Source: a virus. From it: a stretch of DNA of 41,065 nt. The stretch lies in the IMG/VR virus record IMGVR_UViG_3300044814_000065, positions 1-41,065 of that record; one strand, 5' to 3'. The translations under genes were made by a program, and so were the position numbers. Position 1 is the stretch's first letter. Each line of letters opens with the position of its first letter. The notes under the pieces were generated by a model. The model was not told the origin of the DNA. It saw nothing but the letters and a program-made list of their open reading frames with translations, and did no database searches. This document shows positions 1 to 6,459 of this stretch, in pieces.

Positions 1-70
1 ATGGAAGTTGGCGGCCCTCCAAAGCTGTTTTACGTTGGCAGAAAACGATCTGCGAACAAGAGATACTCAC
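1..70 (-). CDS. Possible 5' fragment of a small leftward gene, cut by window edge
   Basis: A GTG at 70-68 with a plausible upstream GGAAG ribosome binding site opens a frame that stays open to base 1 (23 codons). It contains two cysteines (C5 and C11). It lies just downstream of the ERF stop, in the same direction. Nothing in it is recognisable, and it could be chance. If the window ends are joined, this frame meets a stop at once, so it may be a very small gene or not a gene. Confidence 0.22.
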   Translation of the reverse strand, partial: MSISCSQIVFCQRKTALEGRQLP

Positions 71-88
71 TCGCCGCTTCCATGCAAC

Positions 89-970
89 TCACTGCTCAAC
101 CCACGAAATCAATTCACTCAGCTGCGGAAGTGTCAACTGCTTCAGTGAGGTGACTTTATAGGCTGGGTAAGCATGGGCCTTCAATACCTCCTCAGTCATT
201 CCCGCCTCGCCAGCTACCGCCCAGAGCCGTTTCATGGCTTTCTCCGTCCCTACGCTAGCCGTGAGCGCTGGAGTCAAATCCAGGGGCGTTAAGGCCCATT
301 TCATAGCGTTGTCAAACATGACTTTCAGGATTTTGTCCGTCTCGGTGACTTGGTGCTCGGTTTTCAGGTAGGCAGCCACTTCTTCGTTCGTCTTGCCTCC
401 CTGCTTGACTGCGGACCAAAAGGCCCGGACCTGCGTGGGGTTGATCGTGCGGCCATCTTTCTCCGATGCATCGGTGCTCGAGGACTTGCGGTCTTTCTGG
501 CTGGTCCCAACGGCAGCGTTCCCGTCATCATCCGATTCGCCGGCGATATTTAGAAACGATTGCAGCGAGTAACGGCGTCCGTACGTAATCGCGGAGCCGA
601 GACCCTGCACATCGCTTCTGGATGCAGGGAGTTCGAGGTCTGCCTCAATCCACTGCCCGGAGGCGTGCAGGAGACGGGAGGTGGTCTTTGCCTTGTTGCC
701 AGTCACGATGGGAAACTGGAGAAGGACGAGGCCATGCTTAGCCAGCGCTCCACGGGTAGCCGAGATCATCGACGCCAGGTCTGCGTACTTGCTATTAAAA
801 TAGGGGTTGTTGCTATCCTTATCCACCCGCTCAAATTCAAGCGTAGCCTTCGCGAGAGCGGTGGCCAAGGCGTCCAAATTTGGACTGGTACGGACCTCGG
901 TACCTCCCGCCAAAGGTGTTTCGGACTCAAGTGTCTCTGTCTTCGGTTCAAACAGCGCTGTCGGTTCCAT
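89..970 (-). CDS. erf: ERF-family single-strand annealing protein
   Basis: The 293-residue product matches the ERF (essential recombination function) superfamily, as in phage P22 Erf, which binds single-stranded DNA and anneals complementary strands during phage recombination and genome circularisation. The family core spans about residues 30-150: NPYFNSKYADLASM, then LVLLQFP, SGQWIEADLELP, and the hallmark QGLGSAITYGRRYSLQ followed by the acidic DDDG near residue 150. The C-terminal half is a variable linker and a helical tail. The ATG at 970 has a GAGG box six bases upstream and overlaps the end of the preceding HNH gene by 23 bp, so the two are co-transcribed. Codons 30-34 (SPNLD) carry one copy of the recurrent 14-bp palindrome. 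With RusA at 4602-5057 it forms a lambdoid-type recombination pair. The family call is firm; the annealing role is from family knowledge. Confidence 0.93.
   Translation of the reverse strand: MEPTALFEPKTETLESETPLAGGTEVRTSPNLDALATALAKATLEFERVDKDSNNPYFNSKYADLASMISATRGALAKHGLVLLQFPIVTGNKAKTTSRLLHASGQWIEADLELPASRSDVQGLGSAITYGRRYSLQSFLNIAGESDDDGNAAVGTSQKDRKSSSTDASEKDGRTINPTQVRAFWSAVKQGGKTNEEVAAYLKTEHQVTETDKILKVMFDNAMKWALTPLDLTPALTASVGTEKAMKRLWAVAGEAGMTEEVLKAHAYPAYKVTSLKQLTLPQLSELISWVEQ
872..885. promoter_or_regulatory. Recurrent 14-bp palindrome, copy A
   Basis: GTCCAAATTTGGAC is a perfect palindrome inside the 5' part of the ERF gene. It is one of at least nine close copies in the window and a candidate binding site for a phage regulator. 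Confidence 0.6.
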
Positions 971-1532
971 CGTTTTCCTCTTCCGTCAATTTTTCCGTGG
1001 ATTTTAGTCGCGCTACACCTATCAGAGTCGTGAGTGCTTCTTCGTCGCTCCAGCCAAGCAACAGGCGTTTATGGAGCGATTTAACACTGATGCCGAGGAA
1101 TTTCGCCCATCTCGAAATGCTTTGGCGCACGCCATGCAGTTCAAGGTAATGTGTTGTCCGCTTATTGCAGGCCTGCTCTTCGGTCGTAGCCCATCGACAA
1201 TTTCCTGGTTCGTAGTTGCCGTTGTTGTCGGTTCGCTCAATGGATCGGCCTTGGGGGCGTTCACCCATATCCTCAAGAAAATTGCGGAAATCCATCCAGC
1301 GGCCGCACACCGTAATACCACGGCCACCATAGTTTGGATATTGGATTTGCTTTGGATTCGAGCATCGTTGAATCATGTGATCCCACGTTCGGTATTCGGG
1401 TGATCCGGTTTCCCCATGTTTCCGCTTCCGAGTCTTCCATCTCAATATCGCGGCGCAGGTTTTGGAGCATGATTGACGGGTTGCCTTTCTAGCGCGAAAC
1501 GAGGTGCCACAAACTTCGCAGATATGCGTCAT
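948..1532 (-). CDS. HNH-type homing endonuclease with N-terminal zinc finger
   Basis: The 194-residue protein starts with a CxxC...CxxxC zinc knuckle (residues 5-26). It continues with a block common in free-standing phage HNH proteins: YRTWDHMIQRC, YPNYGGRGITVCGRW, FLEDMGERP, and then the metal/active-site stretch RTDNNGNYEPGNCRWAT at about residues 98-115. The C-terminal 50 residues (HGVRQSISRWAKFLGIS...) look like the helix-turn-helix DNA-binding tail typical of these enzymes. Such proteins are usually selfish endonucleases that spread between phage genomes. It sits between the small ribbon-helix-helix-like gene and ERF and overlaps the ERF start by 23 bp. Whether it cleaves a cognate site or has been recruited for packaging or nicking cannot be told from the sequence. 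Confidence 0.8.
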   Translation of the reverse strand: MTHICEVCGTSFRARKATRQSCSKTCAAILRWKTRKRKHGETGSPEYRTWDHMIQRCSNPKQIQYPNYGGRGITVCGRWMDFRNFLEDMGERPQGRSIERTDNNGNYEPGNCRWATTEEQACNKRTTHYLELHGVRQSISRWAKFLGISVKSLHKRLLLGWSDEEALTTLIGVARLKSTEKLTEEENDGTDSAV

Positions 1533-1559
1533 TTGCTCAATAGAGGATCAGCGGCTAAA

Positions 1560-1700
1560 TCATCGCTTCTTTCCGAGAGCCTGCAACAACAAAGCTCGAA
1601 GCATATACGCCGTCGTTCGGTCATCCTGTTCAGCGCGTTTCCGTACAGCATCCATGGTTTTTCTAGGGATGCGGACTTTTACGACTTCGGTGTCAGTCAT
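1560..1700 (-). CDS. Small ribbon-helix-helix-like DNA-binding protein
   Basis: This 46-residue frame reads MTDTEVVKVRIPRKTM, then a basic helix (DAVRKRAEQDD) and a second hydrophobic helix (TAYMLRALLLQALGKKR). A short alternating beta strand followed by two helices is the Arc/CopG/MetJ ribbon-helix-helix pattern, a fold used by small phage repressors and antitoxins. It is the first gene of the leftward transcript, facing the 1701-2357 control region. That position suits an autoregulator of the divergent early promoters, or a candidate binder of the recurrent palindrome; both are inference. There is no convincing ribosome binding site at the ATG. Confidence 0.62.
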   Translation of the reverse strand: MTDTEVVKVRIPRKTMDAVRKRAEQDDRTTAYMLRALLLQALGKKR

Positions 1701-1836
1701 ACACGGAAGGTAACAGAAGATAACCTAAGTGTGCAAGAGATTTTTCAGGCTTGACGAAATTTCGGTTCGGGTATAGAAGTGTTAACTTCAGTCCAAGCGA
1801 TACCCTTCCCCCAAAAAGGTCTGCGAATGTTTTTGC

Positions 1837-1864
1837 TTGACACCCACTGCCCTCTTCGTCTAAA
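1837..1864 (+). promoter_or_regulatory. Candidate rightward early promoter
   Basis: TTGACA at 1837-1842 is followed, 16 bases on, by TCTAAA at 1859-1864, a fair sigma-70-type pair. The start of transcription would fall near 1871, directly at the left arm of the long inverted repeat, so a regulator bound there would block initiation. This is by eye only. Confidence 0.45.
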
Positions 1865-1872
1865 AGTTGTGC

Positions 1873-1930
1873 AGATATCGCCGGTCCCCTGGGTTTCTTC
1901 TTCGCAGGAGTTCCCAGTCCGGCGATATCT
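1873..1930 (+). promoter_or_regulatory. Long inverted repeat, operator or leader stem-loop
   Basis: AGATATCGCCGG (1873-1884) is perfectly inverted as CCGGCGATATCT (1919-1930). Within the loop, CTGGG (1889-1893) can pair with CCCAG (1913-1917), extending the stem. As DNA it is a split 12-bp dyad next to a promoter; as RNA it is a stable stem at the very 5' end of a long leader. There is no T-tract, so it is not a simple terminator. Confidence 0.55.
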
Positions 1931-2357
1931 AAAAACTTCTGCGAATGACATCTCCAAACAATTTGTCGCCAGCCTTCGCGGGATATCTCCGTCTCGTGAG
2001 AGACGGCGGCAGGACAAGAGGTTATCGAGGCGAAACGGCCCCATCGGGCGTCAGTGCAGCCTCCGTGTTCGCGCTGTAGGCCCACAAGGATGTAGCCGTG
2101 TGCCCAACGAGCTGGGGAACATGACCCAGCGCTATAGCGAACTTGCCCAAACCTGTTTCCACTGTCGTAAGGGGTCCGGTCTCTCGGAGACTCTAACCCA
2201 AGGGGGAAACGCCGGGGATACGACAAAGCTAAAACCGTCAGGCTCCTTTGAACGGAATGCTGAGTTCGGGCCTAGGACAAGGCCCAACTGCGCCTCCCAT
2301 CCCTCCATTACCGGAATCTAAGATGACCCCAAAACTAAAAAGGCAGGAGCATAGGCA

Positions 2358-2666
2358 ATGAGTGGCAAGGGACGCGGCACACCCTACCCGGAAGACTTCC
2401 AACCCAACGATAACAACATGCTGAATGCGCAACGCTGGGGATTGAATTTGATGGATCAAGTGGAAGCGTTCTCGGATTACCATCAAAGCAAGGGCAGCAG
2501 ATTTTTGAAATGGAATTTGGCGTTGAACACGTGGATGCGGAATGCGTATGAACGCCGAGAGTCTAAATTTGGACGGCCAGCGGTTCCAATTCCGCAGGCT
2601 CCTGATCTGAGATATTCACAGGCCCTTGAAAGTTATTTGCTTCGGCCTCCGTTGAGGCGGCAATGA
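2358..2666 (+). CDS. DnaT-like replication organiser domain protein
   Basis: The 102-residue protein contains FSDYHQSKGSRFLKWNLAL followed by NTWMRNAYERR (about residues 36-65). This is the pattern of the small helical DnaT/phage O-type domain (F..YH..KG.....W..A...W..N) found at the C-terminus of phage replication initiators, where it binds single-stranded DNA or hands over the helicase. Here the domain stands nearly alone: the DNA-binding N-terminus usual in O-like proteins is missing. It is the first gene of the rightward early operon, with an AGGAG box ahead of its ATG, and ends in a 4-bp ATGA overlap with the next gene. The role is inferred from the motif and position. Confidence 0.6.
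   Translation: MSGKGRGTPYPEDFQPNDNNMLNAQRWGLNLMDQVEAFSDYHQSKGSRFLKWNLALNTWMRNAYERRESKFGRPAVPIPQAPDLRYSQALESYLLRPPLRRQ
2561..2574. promoter_or_regulatory. Recurrent 14-bp palindrome, copy B (one mismatch)
   Basis: GTCTAAATTTGGAC differs from the perfect palindrome at one base. It lies in the second half of the DnaT-like gene and is read there as ESKFG, a different frame from most coding copies. Confidence 0.45.
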
Positions 2667-2935
2667 GAGCCGATCCGAAATTCGAGGAACATCGGAACAC
2701 GAAGGGCTGGCAGGAAGCAAAGGAACGCATGTTAGATGCCTTCGCTCGGTGGGGTGGAATTCAGCGAAAGCTGTTTGATCCAGTAGACCTCCCGAAGCGC
2801 AGAGCGGAGTTAGCCAAGCAAGCCCGCGAACTGGCAGCCAAGCGGCCGGATTTTGAAGTCAAGATTGCAGAACCGGAACGATCCGAGATTACGGATGATG
2901 ATTTGCCCGATGAATTCTTCGAGATCCCGTTCTGA
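2663..2935 (+). CDS. Hypothetical early protein, charged, 90 residues
   Basis: Unrecognised. The product is highly charged and predicted mostly helical: a basic N-terminal half rich in E/K/R (WQEAKERMLDAFARWGG), an A/K/R helix, and an acidic tail (ITDDDLPDEFFEIPF). The ATG overlaps the stop of the DnaT-like gene (ATGA) and its own stop overlaps the next start (TGATG), so it is translationally coupled within the early operon. Its position next to a replication organiser suggests a replication accessory role, but nothing in the sequence proves it. Confidence 0.72.
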   Translation: MRADPKFEEHRNTKGWQEAKERMLDAFARWGGIQRKLFDPVDLPKRRAELAKQARELAAKRPDFEVKIAEPERSEITDDDLPDEFFEIPF

Positions 2936-3498
2936 TGGCTACTTTCGTTGAAGTCGCAGAACAAGCCCTAGCCATTCAGCGGGCGCAGAACCGCGATCAG
3001 TTCGTTCGAGAGTTTGAACGGCAGTGGGCGGACTGGACGGAAATAGCCAAGTGCTGCATCGACATTGACTTGGATCGTGACTGGGCGCTGCTGGGATTTC
3101 ATTCATTCGAGGCTTGGCTGGTGAATGCGGCTCCACGCAGCCGTTCGTACCTGTATCTCGTAATTGGCCGCTACAAAGAACTCAGTATCGACCTTCCCCC
3201 AGAAGAGTTGGCGCAGATTTCGCTAGGCTCTGCCGGCGTCCTGCGCCAACTGCCCAGTTCCATGCGGCGCGATCCGGAAGTGCAACGCCAGGCGCGGAAG
3301 CAACCCAAAGAATTTCGTGAGTCGCTGCGGGAACGGCACCCAGGACAGCACATCGAAACCATTGTCGAAGTGAAACTGAAGTTCACGGCGTCGGCTTGGA
3401 ACGTTGTGTCTGCGGCGTTTGATGCTTACCGGCTAGTGGATGAGACCGCGAGTATGGCGGATTTTGTGGAGTGGATGTGCTCGGAGCAGAGCGCTTGA
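2935..3498 (+). CDS. Hypothetical early protein, 187 residues
   Basis: Not assigned to a named family. The N-terminal half has a helical block with WALLGFHSFEAWLVNAAP followed by RSRSYLYLVIGRYKEL, which resembles a helix-turn-helix domain: a recognition-like basic helix after a short turn. The middle (EELAQISLGSAGVLRQLP) is a second helical repeat, and the C-terminal part (about residues 135-187) looks like a small alpha/beta domain. It is coupled to the 90-residue gene (TGATG) and overlapped by the HNH gene that follows. A DNA-binding replication or regulatory protein is plausible but unproven. Confidence 0.72.
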   Translation: MATFVEVAEQALAIQRAQNRDQFVREFERQWADWTEIAKCCIDIDLDRDWALLGFHSFEAWLVNAAPRSRSYLYLVIGRYKELSIDLPPEELAQISLGSAGVLRQLPSSMRRDPEVQRQARKQPKEFRESLRERHPGQHIETIVEVKLKFTASAWNVVSAAFDAYRLVDETASMADFVEWMCSEQSA

Positions 3499-3800
3499 TC
3501 ACGCCGGTGATTGACGGGGCTTATAAGCTGTTTCCGGATAAGCGCCAAGTCTGCCTCCCGAATGCTGCTGGGCGGCGTTTATACCGAGCGCGGACGCTAG
3601 AAATGGCCAGCCGTCAGAACTTCATCTGTCCGAGGTGCAGCCAGCGCATGACCCCGGAAATTGGTTTTGTGAATTCGGCCACGTTCGAGCATGGCGATTT
3701 GCGGGGAATGGGCGGAGCACGCAGAAACGACGATCCCAGCGCCCCAGGGAATTGCGCTATGTGCGCCAAGTGCAATTACACCAAGGGCTCTAGGCGCTGA
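3471..3800 (+). CDS. HNH endonuclease, small
   Basis: The 109-residue product has a zinc/HNH layout: ICPRCSQRM (first CxxC), ATFEHGDLRG with the central histidine, then NCAMCAKCNYTKGSRR, giving the second CxxC and the N-x-x-K-G-S tail typical of compact HNH nucleases. The ATG at 3471 overlaps the preceding gene by 28 bp; a TTG at 3495 is an alternative start. Compact HNH proteins in early phage regions act as homing nucleases or general nickases, and a packaging role is known when they neighbour the terminase, which is not the case here. The family is clear, the role open. Confidence 0.75.
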   Translation: MDVLGAERLITPVIDGAYKLFPDKRQVCLPNAAGRRLYRARTLEMASRQNFICPRCSQRMTPEIGFVNSATFEHGDLRGMGGARRNDDPSAPGNCAMCAKCNYTKGSRR

Positions 3801-3931
3801 TAGGTTTCAGTTGCTCCCAGAAGGGTGCAATGTAGCAGAAGCAAATGCAGTAGAACGGCTCAGGTTCCATGCTTCAGGATAAAAACCACAGGCTGGCAGC
3901 GTCTGTACCGTTTTGCACAGGGGGAAATTTA

Positions 3932-4366
3932 ATGACGGAGCAATTGGCAGTCAGTGATTTTGGTTCGCAGGATGTAATTCGGGCATTTGCCCGCACCCAT
4001 CGGCTCAGGACGAAAACCGACGCCTGCGGGGAGCTGATTATTCCCAGCAAGAAACGGCGGTTTACCGGATGCCATATTTATCAGCATTCGATGGACGGCA
4101 AGGTCTTCGGAGCGATTTTTATTGGAGTGGGGTCCGGCAAATTCCCACGATCCTATTGGGACCGCACAAAAGTGGCGCTCCAGGACGCAGGTTGCACGAT
4201 CGCGCAGAATACGGGGGAAGAGGGCACCGTTTTATTTGACCCCTCCAATCGCGTTTCCTCAGGGGCTTGCCTCAAGTTTTGTAAGATCACGCCGAGGCGT
4301 ACGGTTTCACCGGAGGAGCGAGAGATTCTGGTCCAGCGGTTGGCTCAGTCCGGGAGCCCGAAATGA
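3932..4366 (+). CDS. Hypothetical early protein, 144 residues
   Basis: Unrecognised. I chose the ATG at 3932 because a GGGGA box sits about seven bases upstream; an in-frame ATG at 3869 lacks one. The protein looks globular: a helical N-terminus (VIRAFARTHRLRTK), a mixed beta region with CHIYQHSMDGKVFGAIFIG, and a basic C-terminus (KITPRRTVSPEEREILVQR). It is separated from the HNH gene by a 131-bp gap in which I see no gene, and it overlaps the next gene by 4 bp (ATGA). Confidence 0.7.
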   Translation: MTEQLAVSDFGSQDVIRAFARTHRLRTKTDACGELIIPSKKRRFTGCHIYQHSMDGKVFGAIFIGVGSGKFPRSYWDRTKVALQDAGCTIAQNTGEEGTVLFDPSNRVSSGACLKFCKITPRRTVSPEEREILVQRLAQSGSPK

Positions 4367-4605
4367 GTCCAAAATTGGACGTATTCGATGTGCGTTTCTT
4401 GAAAGAACGCTCGACGAGCGCATTGAAGTTTGGGATTTTCCAGCGCTCTCCAGGTACAGCCGAGGGTGGCCGTCTCATCGCTAAATTCGCCTCTGTGGAG
4501 CTGGCGGAGCGTTTTGTGGGGTTTTTACCGTCCCTGCCCCCAAGAATCGTTTCTAGGGGCATCCAGAGGCCAGCAATGACCATTCTACGGGGCGGCAAGG
4601 GGTGA
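4363..4605 (+). CDS. Hypothetical early protein, 80 residues
   Basis: Unrecognised small basic protein coupled to its neighbour by ATGA, with its stop overlapping the GTG start of rusA. The first five codons (MSPKLD) contain copy C of the recurrent 14-bp palindrome directly at the start codon. Binding of a regulator there could block transcription or translation of the rusA end of the operon. The longest recognisable stretch is a helix with SVELAERFVGFLPSL. Confidence 0.6.
   Translation: MSPKLDVFDVRFLKERSTSALKFGIFQRSPGTAEGGRLIAKFASVELAERFVGFLPSLPPRIVSRGIQRPAMTILRGGKG
4367..4380. promoter_or_regulatory. Recurrent 14-bp palindrome, copy C
   Basis: GTCCAAAATTGGAC begins four bases after the A of the start codon of the 80-residue gene. 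It has two 6-bp arms (GTCCAA/TTGGAC) around AA. Confidence 0.65.
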
Positions 4606-5057
4606 AATTTACGGTGCTTGGTCTGCCGCAACCTCAGGGCTCCTCCAGCGCCTTTACTCCCAAGGGCCGGTCCCGTCCGGTTGTGACGAGTGCGAATCCG
4701 AATCTCAAAGCATGGCGCCAGGCGGTGTCTCAATCCGCTGCGCTGGAGATGCGAGGCAGCGAACCAGCGGGCCGAGGGGTGCCGATGCGCTTGATGGCGG
4801 CGTTTTACTTTCCGCGGCCGAAGTCGGTCAAGCCTTTGGCGGAAAAGACTACAGCTCCCGACCTCGACAAGCTCGTGCGGGCGATTGGCGATAGCTTGTC
4901 AGGAATTTGCTACTCGGATGATGCCAGTGTGACGGAGATTTTCGCCACGAAGTGCTACGGTCATCCAGCCCGCGCGGAGATTACGCTAACCGAGTGCTTG
5001 CCGCCAGAGAAGGCGTATGAGCGTCAGCCAATGAAAGATTCCCTGCTTCCGTTCTAG
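4602..5057 (+). CDS. rusA: RusA-like Holliday junction resolvase
   Basis: The 151-residue product fits the RusA family, homodimeric enzymes that cut four-way junctions during phage recombination and prepare DNA for packaging. Visible family features are the N-terminal GLPQPQGSSSAF strand-loop, PRPKSVKP (family 'P.+P....+P' block), and the catalytic acidic patch PDLDKLVRAIGDSL followed by CYSDDASV, which supplies the conserved aspartates (about residues 88-110). The start is GTG, overlapping the upstream stop. It is the last gene of the rightward early operon and converges on the leftward recombinase gene, with a 53-bp gap between them that holds no clear terminator. It pairs functionally with ERF. 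Confidence 0.9.
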   Translation: MKFTVLGLPQPQGSSSAFTPKGRSRPVVTSANPNLKAWRQAVSQSAALEMRGSEPAGRGVPMRLMAAFYFPRPKSVKPLAEKTTAPDLDKLVRAIGDSLSGICYSDDASVTEIFATKCYGHPARAEITLTECLPPEKAYERQPMKDSLLPF

Positions 5058-5110
5058 AGTCTCCGACTTGGCTAGGAGGGCCTTCATGCAATGGTTTCGG
5101 CCTTGGATGG

Positions 5111-5761
5111 TCATGCGGACCTCGTGAGGATCTTGTGAATTGTGGCGCTATGCCATTTGAGCCCATGCCGGGTAGGAGTCTTGGTTTCGTTCAAGCACCA
5201 GGCGATTGCGCTAGGTTTGGTGTGGAGTCTGTGCATTTCCGTGATGCGATAGAGCACATCAGCTTCACCCGGCAGCATTCCGTAGGGCAACCGCCCTTCA
5301 CATCTGCCGGTTTTCGCTTTCTTCCGTTCGCGCGCCGCACGCAGCTTCTGACACGTCATGGCCCGATCCCACTGCGCCAGGGCTCCAAAGATTTGCCGTA
5401 TCAGCACGCGGCTTGGATCGTCGCTGCATAAGTCCGGTTCGCACGTCGAAATGAGCGTGAAGCCTTTCTTTCGTAGGTCGGCAATGATGGCCTCTTGCAC
5501 CATCAGGTCTCTCGCAATGCGGTCCAATTTCTCGCAGATGAGAGTCTTGATGCCATTCTCTTCCAGCGCCGCCAAGAGAGAGGCTAGAGCTGGACGGTTG
5601 TCTAAGTCTTTCGTTCCAGATATGCCATTCTCTCGAAAGACTTCCGCTATCTCGATTTCGTGGATGGCAGCATAGGTTTCACAGGCGAGTAATTGACGGT
5701 CGAAACCATCGCCGGATATTTGCCCGATGCCGGAAACGCGTAGGTACGCGAATGCTTTCAT
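5111..5761 (-). CDS. Serine site-specific recombinase
   Basis: The 216-residue protein has the resolvase/invertase catalytic domain: YLRVSGIGQ with the nucleophile Ser10, a GFDRQ segment, ENGISGTKDL, and LICEKLDRIARD with the family arginines near residues 80-90. The C-terminal 60 residues resemble a shortened 'Recombinase' domain rather than the long zinc-ribbon/coiled-coil region of large serine integrases, so it is smaller than an integrase such as that of phiC31. It may integrate the phage, resolve dimers or invert a segment. I chose the ATG at 5761 because the preceding gene ends there with ATGA. It is the last gene of the leftward operon. No attachment site can be defined from this sequence alone. 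Confidence 0.88.
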   Translation of the reverse strand: MKAFAYLRVSGIGQISGDGFDRQLLACETYAAIHEIEIAEVFRENGISGTKDLDNRPALASLLAALEENGIKTLICEKLDRIARDLMVQEAIIADLRKKGFTLISTCEPDLCSDDPSRVLIRQIFGALAQWDRAMTCQKLRAARERKKAKTGRCEGRLPYGMLPGEADVLYRITEMHRLHTKPSAIAWCLNETKTPTRHGLKWHSATIHKILTRSA

Positions 5762-5853
5762 CGAAACATCCACGCGGCAACCAAGAACGCCACGACAAAG
5801 ACACAAATCACCAACTCCGGCCAGAATTGGAACGCGCGGGGCGATAGCTTCAT
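5758..5853 (-). CDS. 31-residue single-pass membrane peptide
   Basis: A 31-codon frame with start MKLSPRAFQFW and a hydrophobic run (LVICVFVVAFLVAAW) forming one membrane helix. Its ATG overlaps the stop of the upstream 81-residue gene and its stop overlaps the recombinase ATG, both as ATGA, so it is locked into the operon by coupling at both ends. That double coupling is the best evidence that it is a real gene. Function unknown. Confidence 0.6.
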   Translation of the reverse strand: MKLSPRAFQFWPELVICVFVVAFLVAAWMFR

Positions 5854-6095
5854 GGTTCTTGCTCCATTTCCGCTTTCAGTTGGTCGAAGCGTTCGATATC
5901 GCACAGCAGCAAACCTCCAACAAATTTGCCATTCATAATCCCGTGCAAAGCATTACCGGAAACCCCAATCGTCACTTGGGTGCCAGCCTTCACAACTTTC
6001 ATATTGAGAACGTTGGACAGGGGCGCGAGCCGTAGTGCTTGGTCATCGGTTTTGGCCATGCGGAGAAAGACTGCGAAGGCATTGATAGCCTTCAT
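5850..6095 (-). CDS. Hypothetical protein, 81 residues
   Basis: Unrecognised small protein (MKAINAFAVFLRMAKT...). Its beta-rich middle (VLNMKVVKAGTQVTIGVSG) is followed by a helix (ERFDQLKAEMEQEP). It is coupled by ATGA to the upstream micro-ORF and to the downstream membrane peptide, part of the chain leading to the serine recombinase. It could be a recombination directionality factor by position, but its sequence shows no helix-turn-helix, so I do not make that call. Confidence 0.6.
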   Translation of the reverse strand: MKAINAFAVFLRMAKTDDQALRLAPLSNVLNMKVVKAGTQVTIGVSGNALHGIMNGKFVGGLLLCDIERFDQLKAEMEQEP

Positions 6096-6142
6096 GCGAA
6101 CGGCCTCACGAAAAACAAAGCGAACAGCATTACGTATTTCAT
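6092..6142 (-). CDS. 16-residue micro-ORF, leader-like
   Basis: A 16-codon frame (MKYVMLFALFFVRPFA) with a strong GGAGG box seven to eight bases upstream; its stop overlaps the next start as ATGA. The hydrophobic peptide may be functional, or the frame may only serve to bring ribosomes to the weakly initiated downstream gene. Confidence 0.42.
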   Translation of the reverse strand: MKYVMLFALFFVRPFA

Positions 6143-6159
6143 GGGCAGAACCTCCGTGT

Positions 6160-6318
6160 TTAGAATTCAGTACGTTTTGGAAACTTCAGCATCCCAAACC
6201 ACCAAACCAAACCCCAAACCACCACCACTTCGCAGGAATGGCCCAGTAGGCAATCGAGTGCAGTCCAAATGAGCATGAACAGGACCGTGAACAGCCAATT
6301 GAACCATTTTCTAAGCAT
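6160..6318 (-). CDS. 52-residue membrane protein, two helices
   Basis: Start ATG 6318 has a GAGAGG box and lies inside the end of the upstream zinc-protein gene (8-bp overlap). The product has two hydrophobic segments, WFNWLFTVLFMLIWTAL and VVVVWGLVWWFGML, joined by a short loop with one cysteine. It is tryptophan-rich. Unrecognised; membrane location is predicted from hydrophobicity. Confidence 0.6.
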   Translation of the reverse strand: MLRKWFNWLFTVLFMLIWTALDCLLGHSCEVVVVWGLVWWFGMLKFPKRTEF

Positions 6319-6457
6319 GTACGGGCCTCTCTCGGCGTTCTTTGGCGCGAACCGCCTTGCACAATTTACATTCTCTACCGCCATCTTTGCGTTGCAGCAG
6401 GTTTTTGCCTGCCAGGCGATGACCTCGAATGCATTGTTTTCGTCTCGGTGCGCCCAT
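6311..6457 (-). CDS. Small zinc-knuckle protein, 48 residues
   Basis: The product reads as a one-knuckle zinc protein: KQCIRGHRLAGKNLL, then RECKLCKAVRAKERRE. This C-x(3)-H...C-x2-C arrangement with a basic tail is common among tiny phage proteins related to HNH knuckles. The ATG at 6457 has a GGAG box and follows the alanine-rich gene by 2 bp. An overlapping longer frame that runs into the repeat tract upstream is an artefact of the tract being open in many frames. Confidence 0.62.
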   Translation of the reverse strand: MGAPRRKQCIRGHRLAGKNLLQRKDGGRECKLCKAVRAKERRERPVHA

Positions 6458-6459
6458 GA

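Larger units (their letters stand above)
1701..2357. other. Divergent control region without recognisable genes
   Basis: Leftward genes begin at 1700 and rightward genes at 2358. The open frames across this 657-bp stretch show no protein-like character, so I read it as regulatory. It holds a plausible rightward promoter (1837-1864), a long inverted repeat (1873-1930), a 7-bp hairpin CCGTCTC/GAGACGG (1989-2006) and a 6-bp hairpin GGGCCT/AGGCCC (2268-2285). The decamer TCTGCGAATG occurs twice, on either side of the promoter and inverted repeat. A rightward transcript from the proposed promoter would have a leader of about 490 nt, long enough for an attenuator or a small RNA. Confidence 0.55.

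Noticed and set aside
1693-2321. Overlapping open frames of 177 residues (leftward) and 180 residues (rightward) in the control region.
   Set aside because: No ribosome binding sites, no protein-like pattern, and both run through inverted repeats and a promoter.
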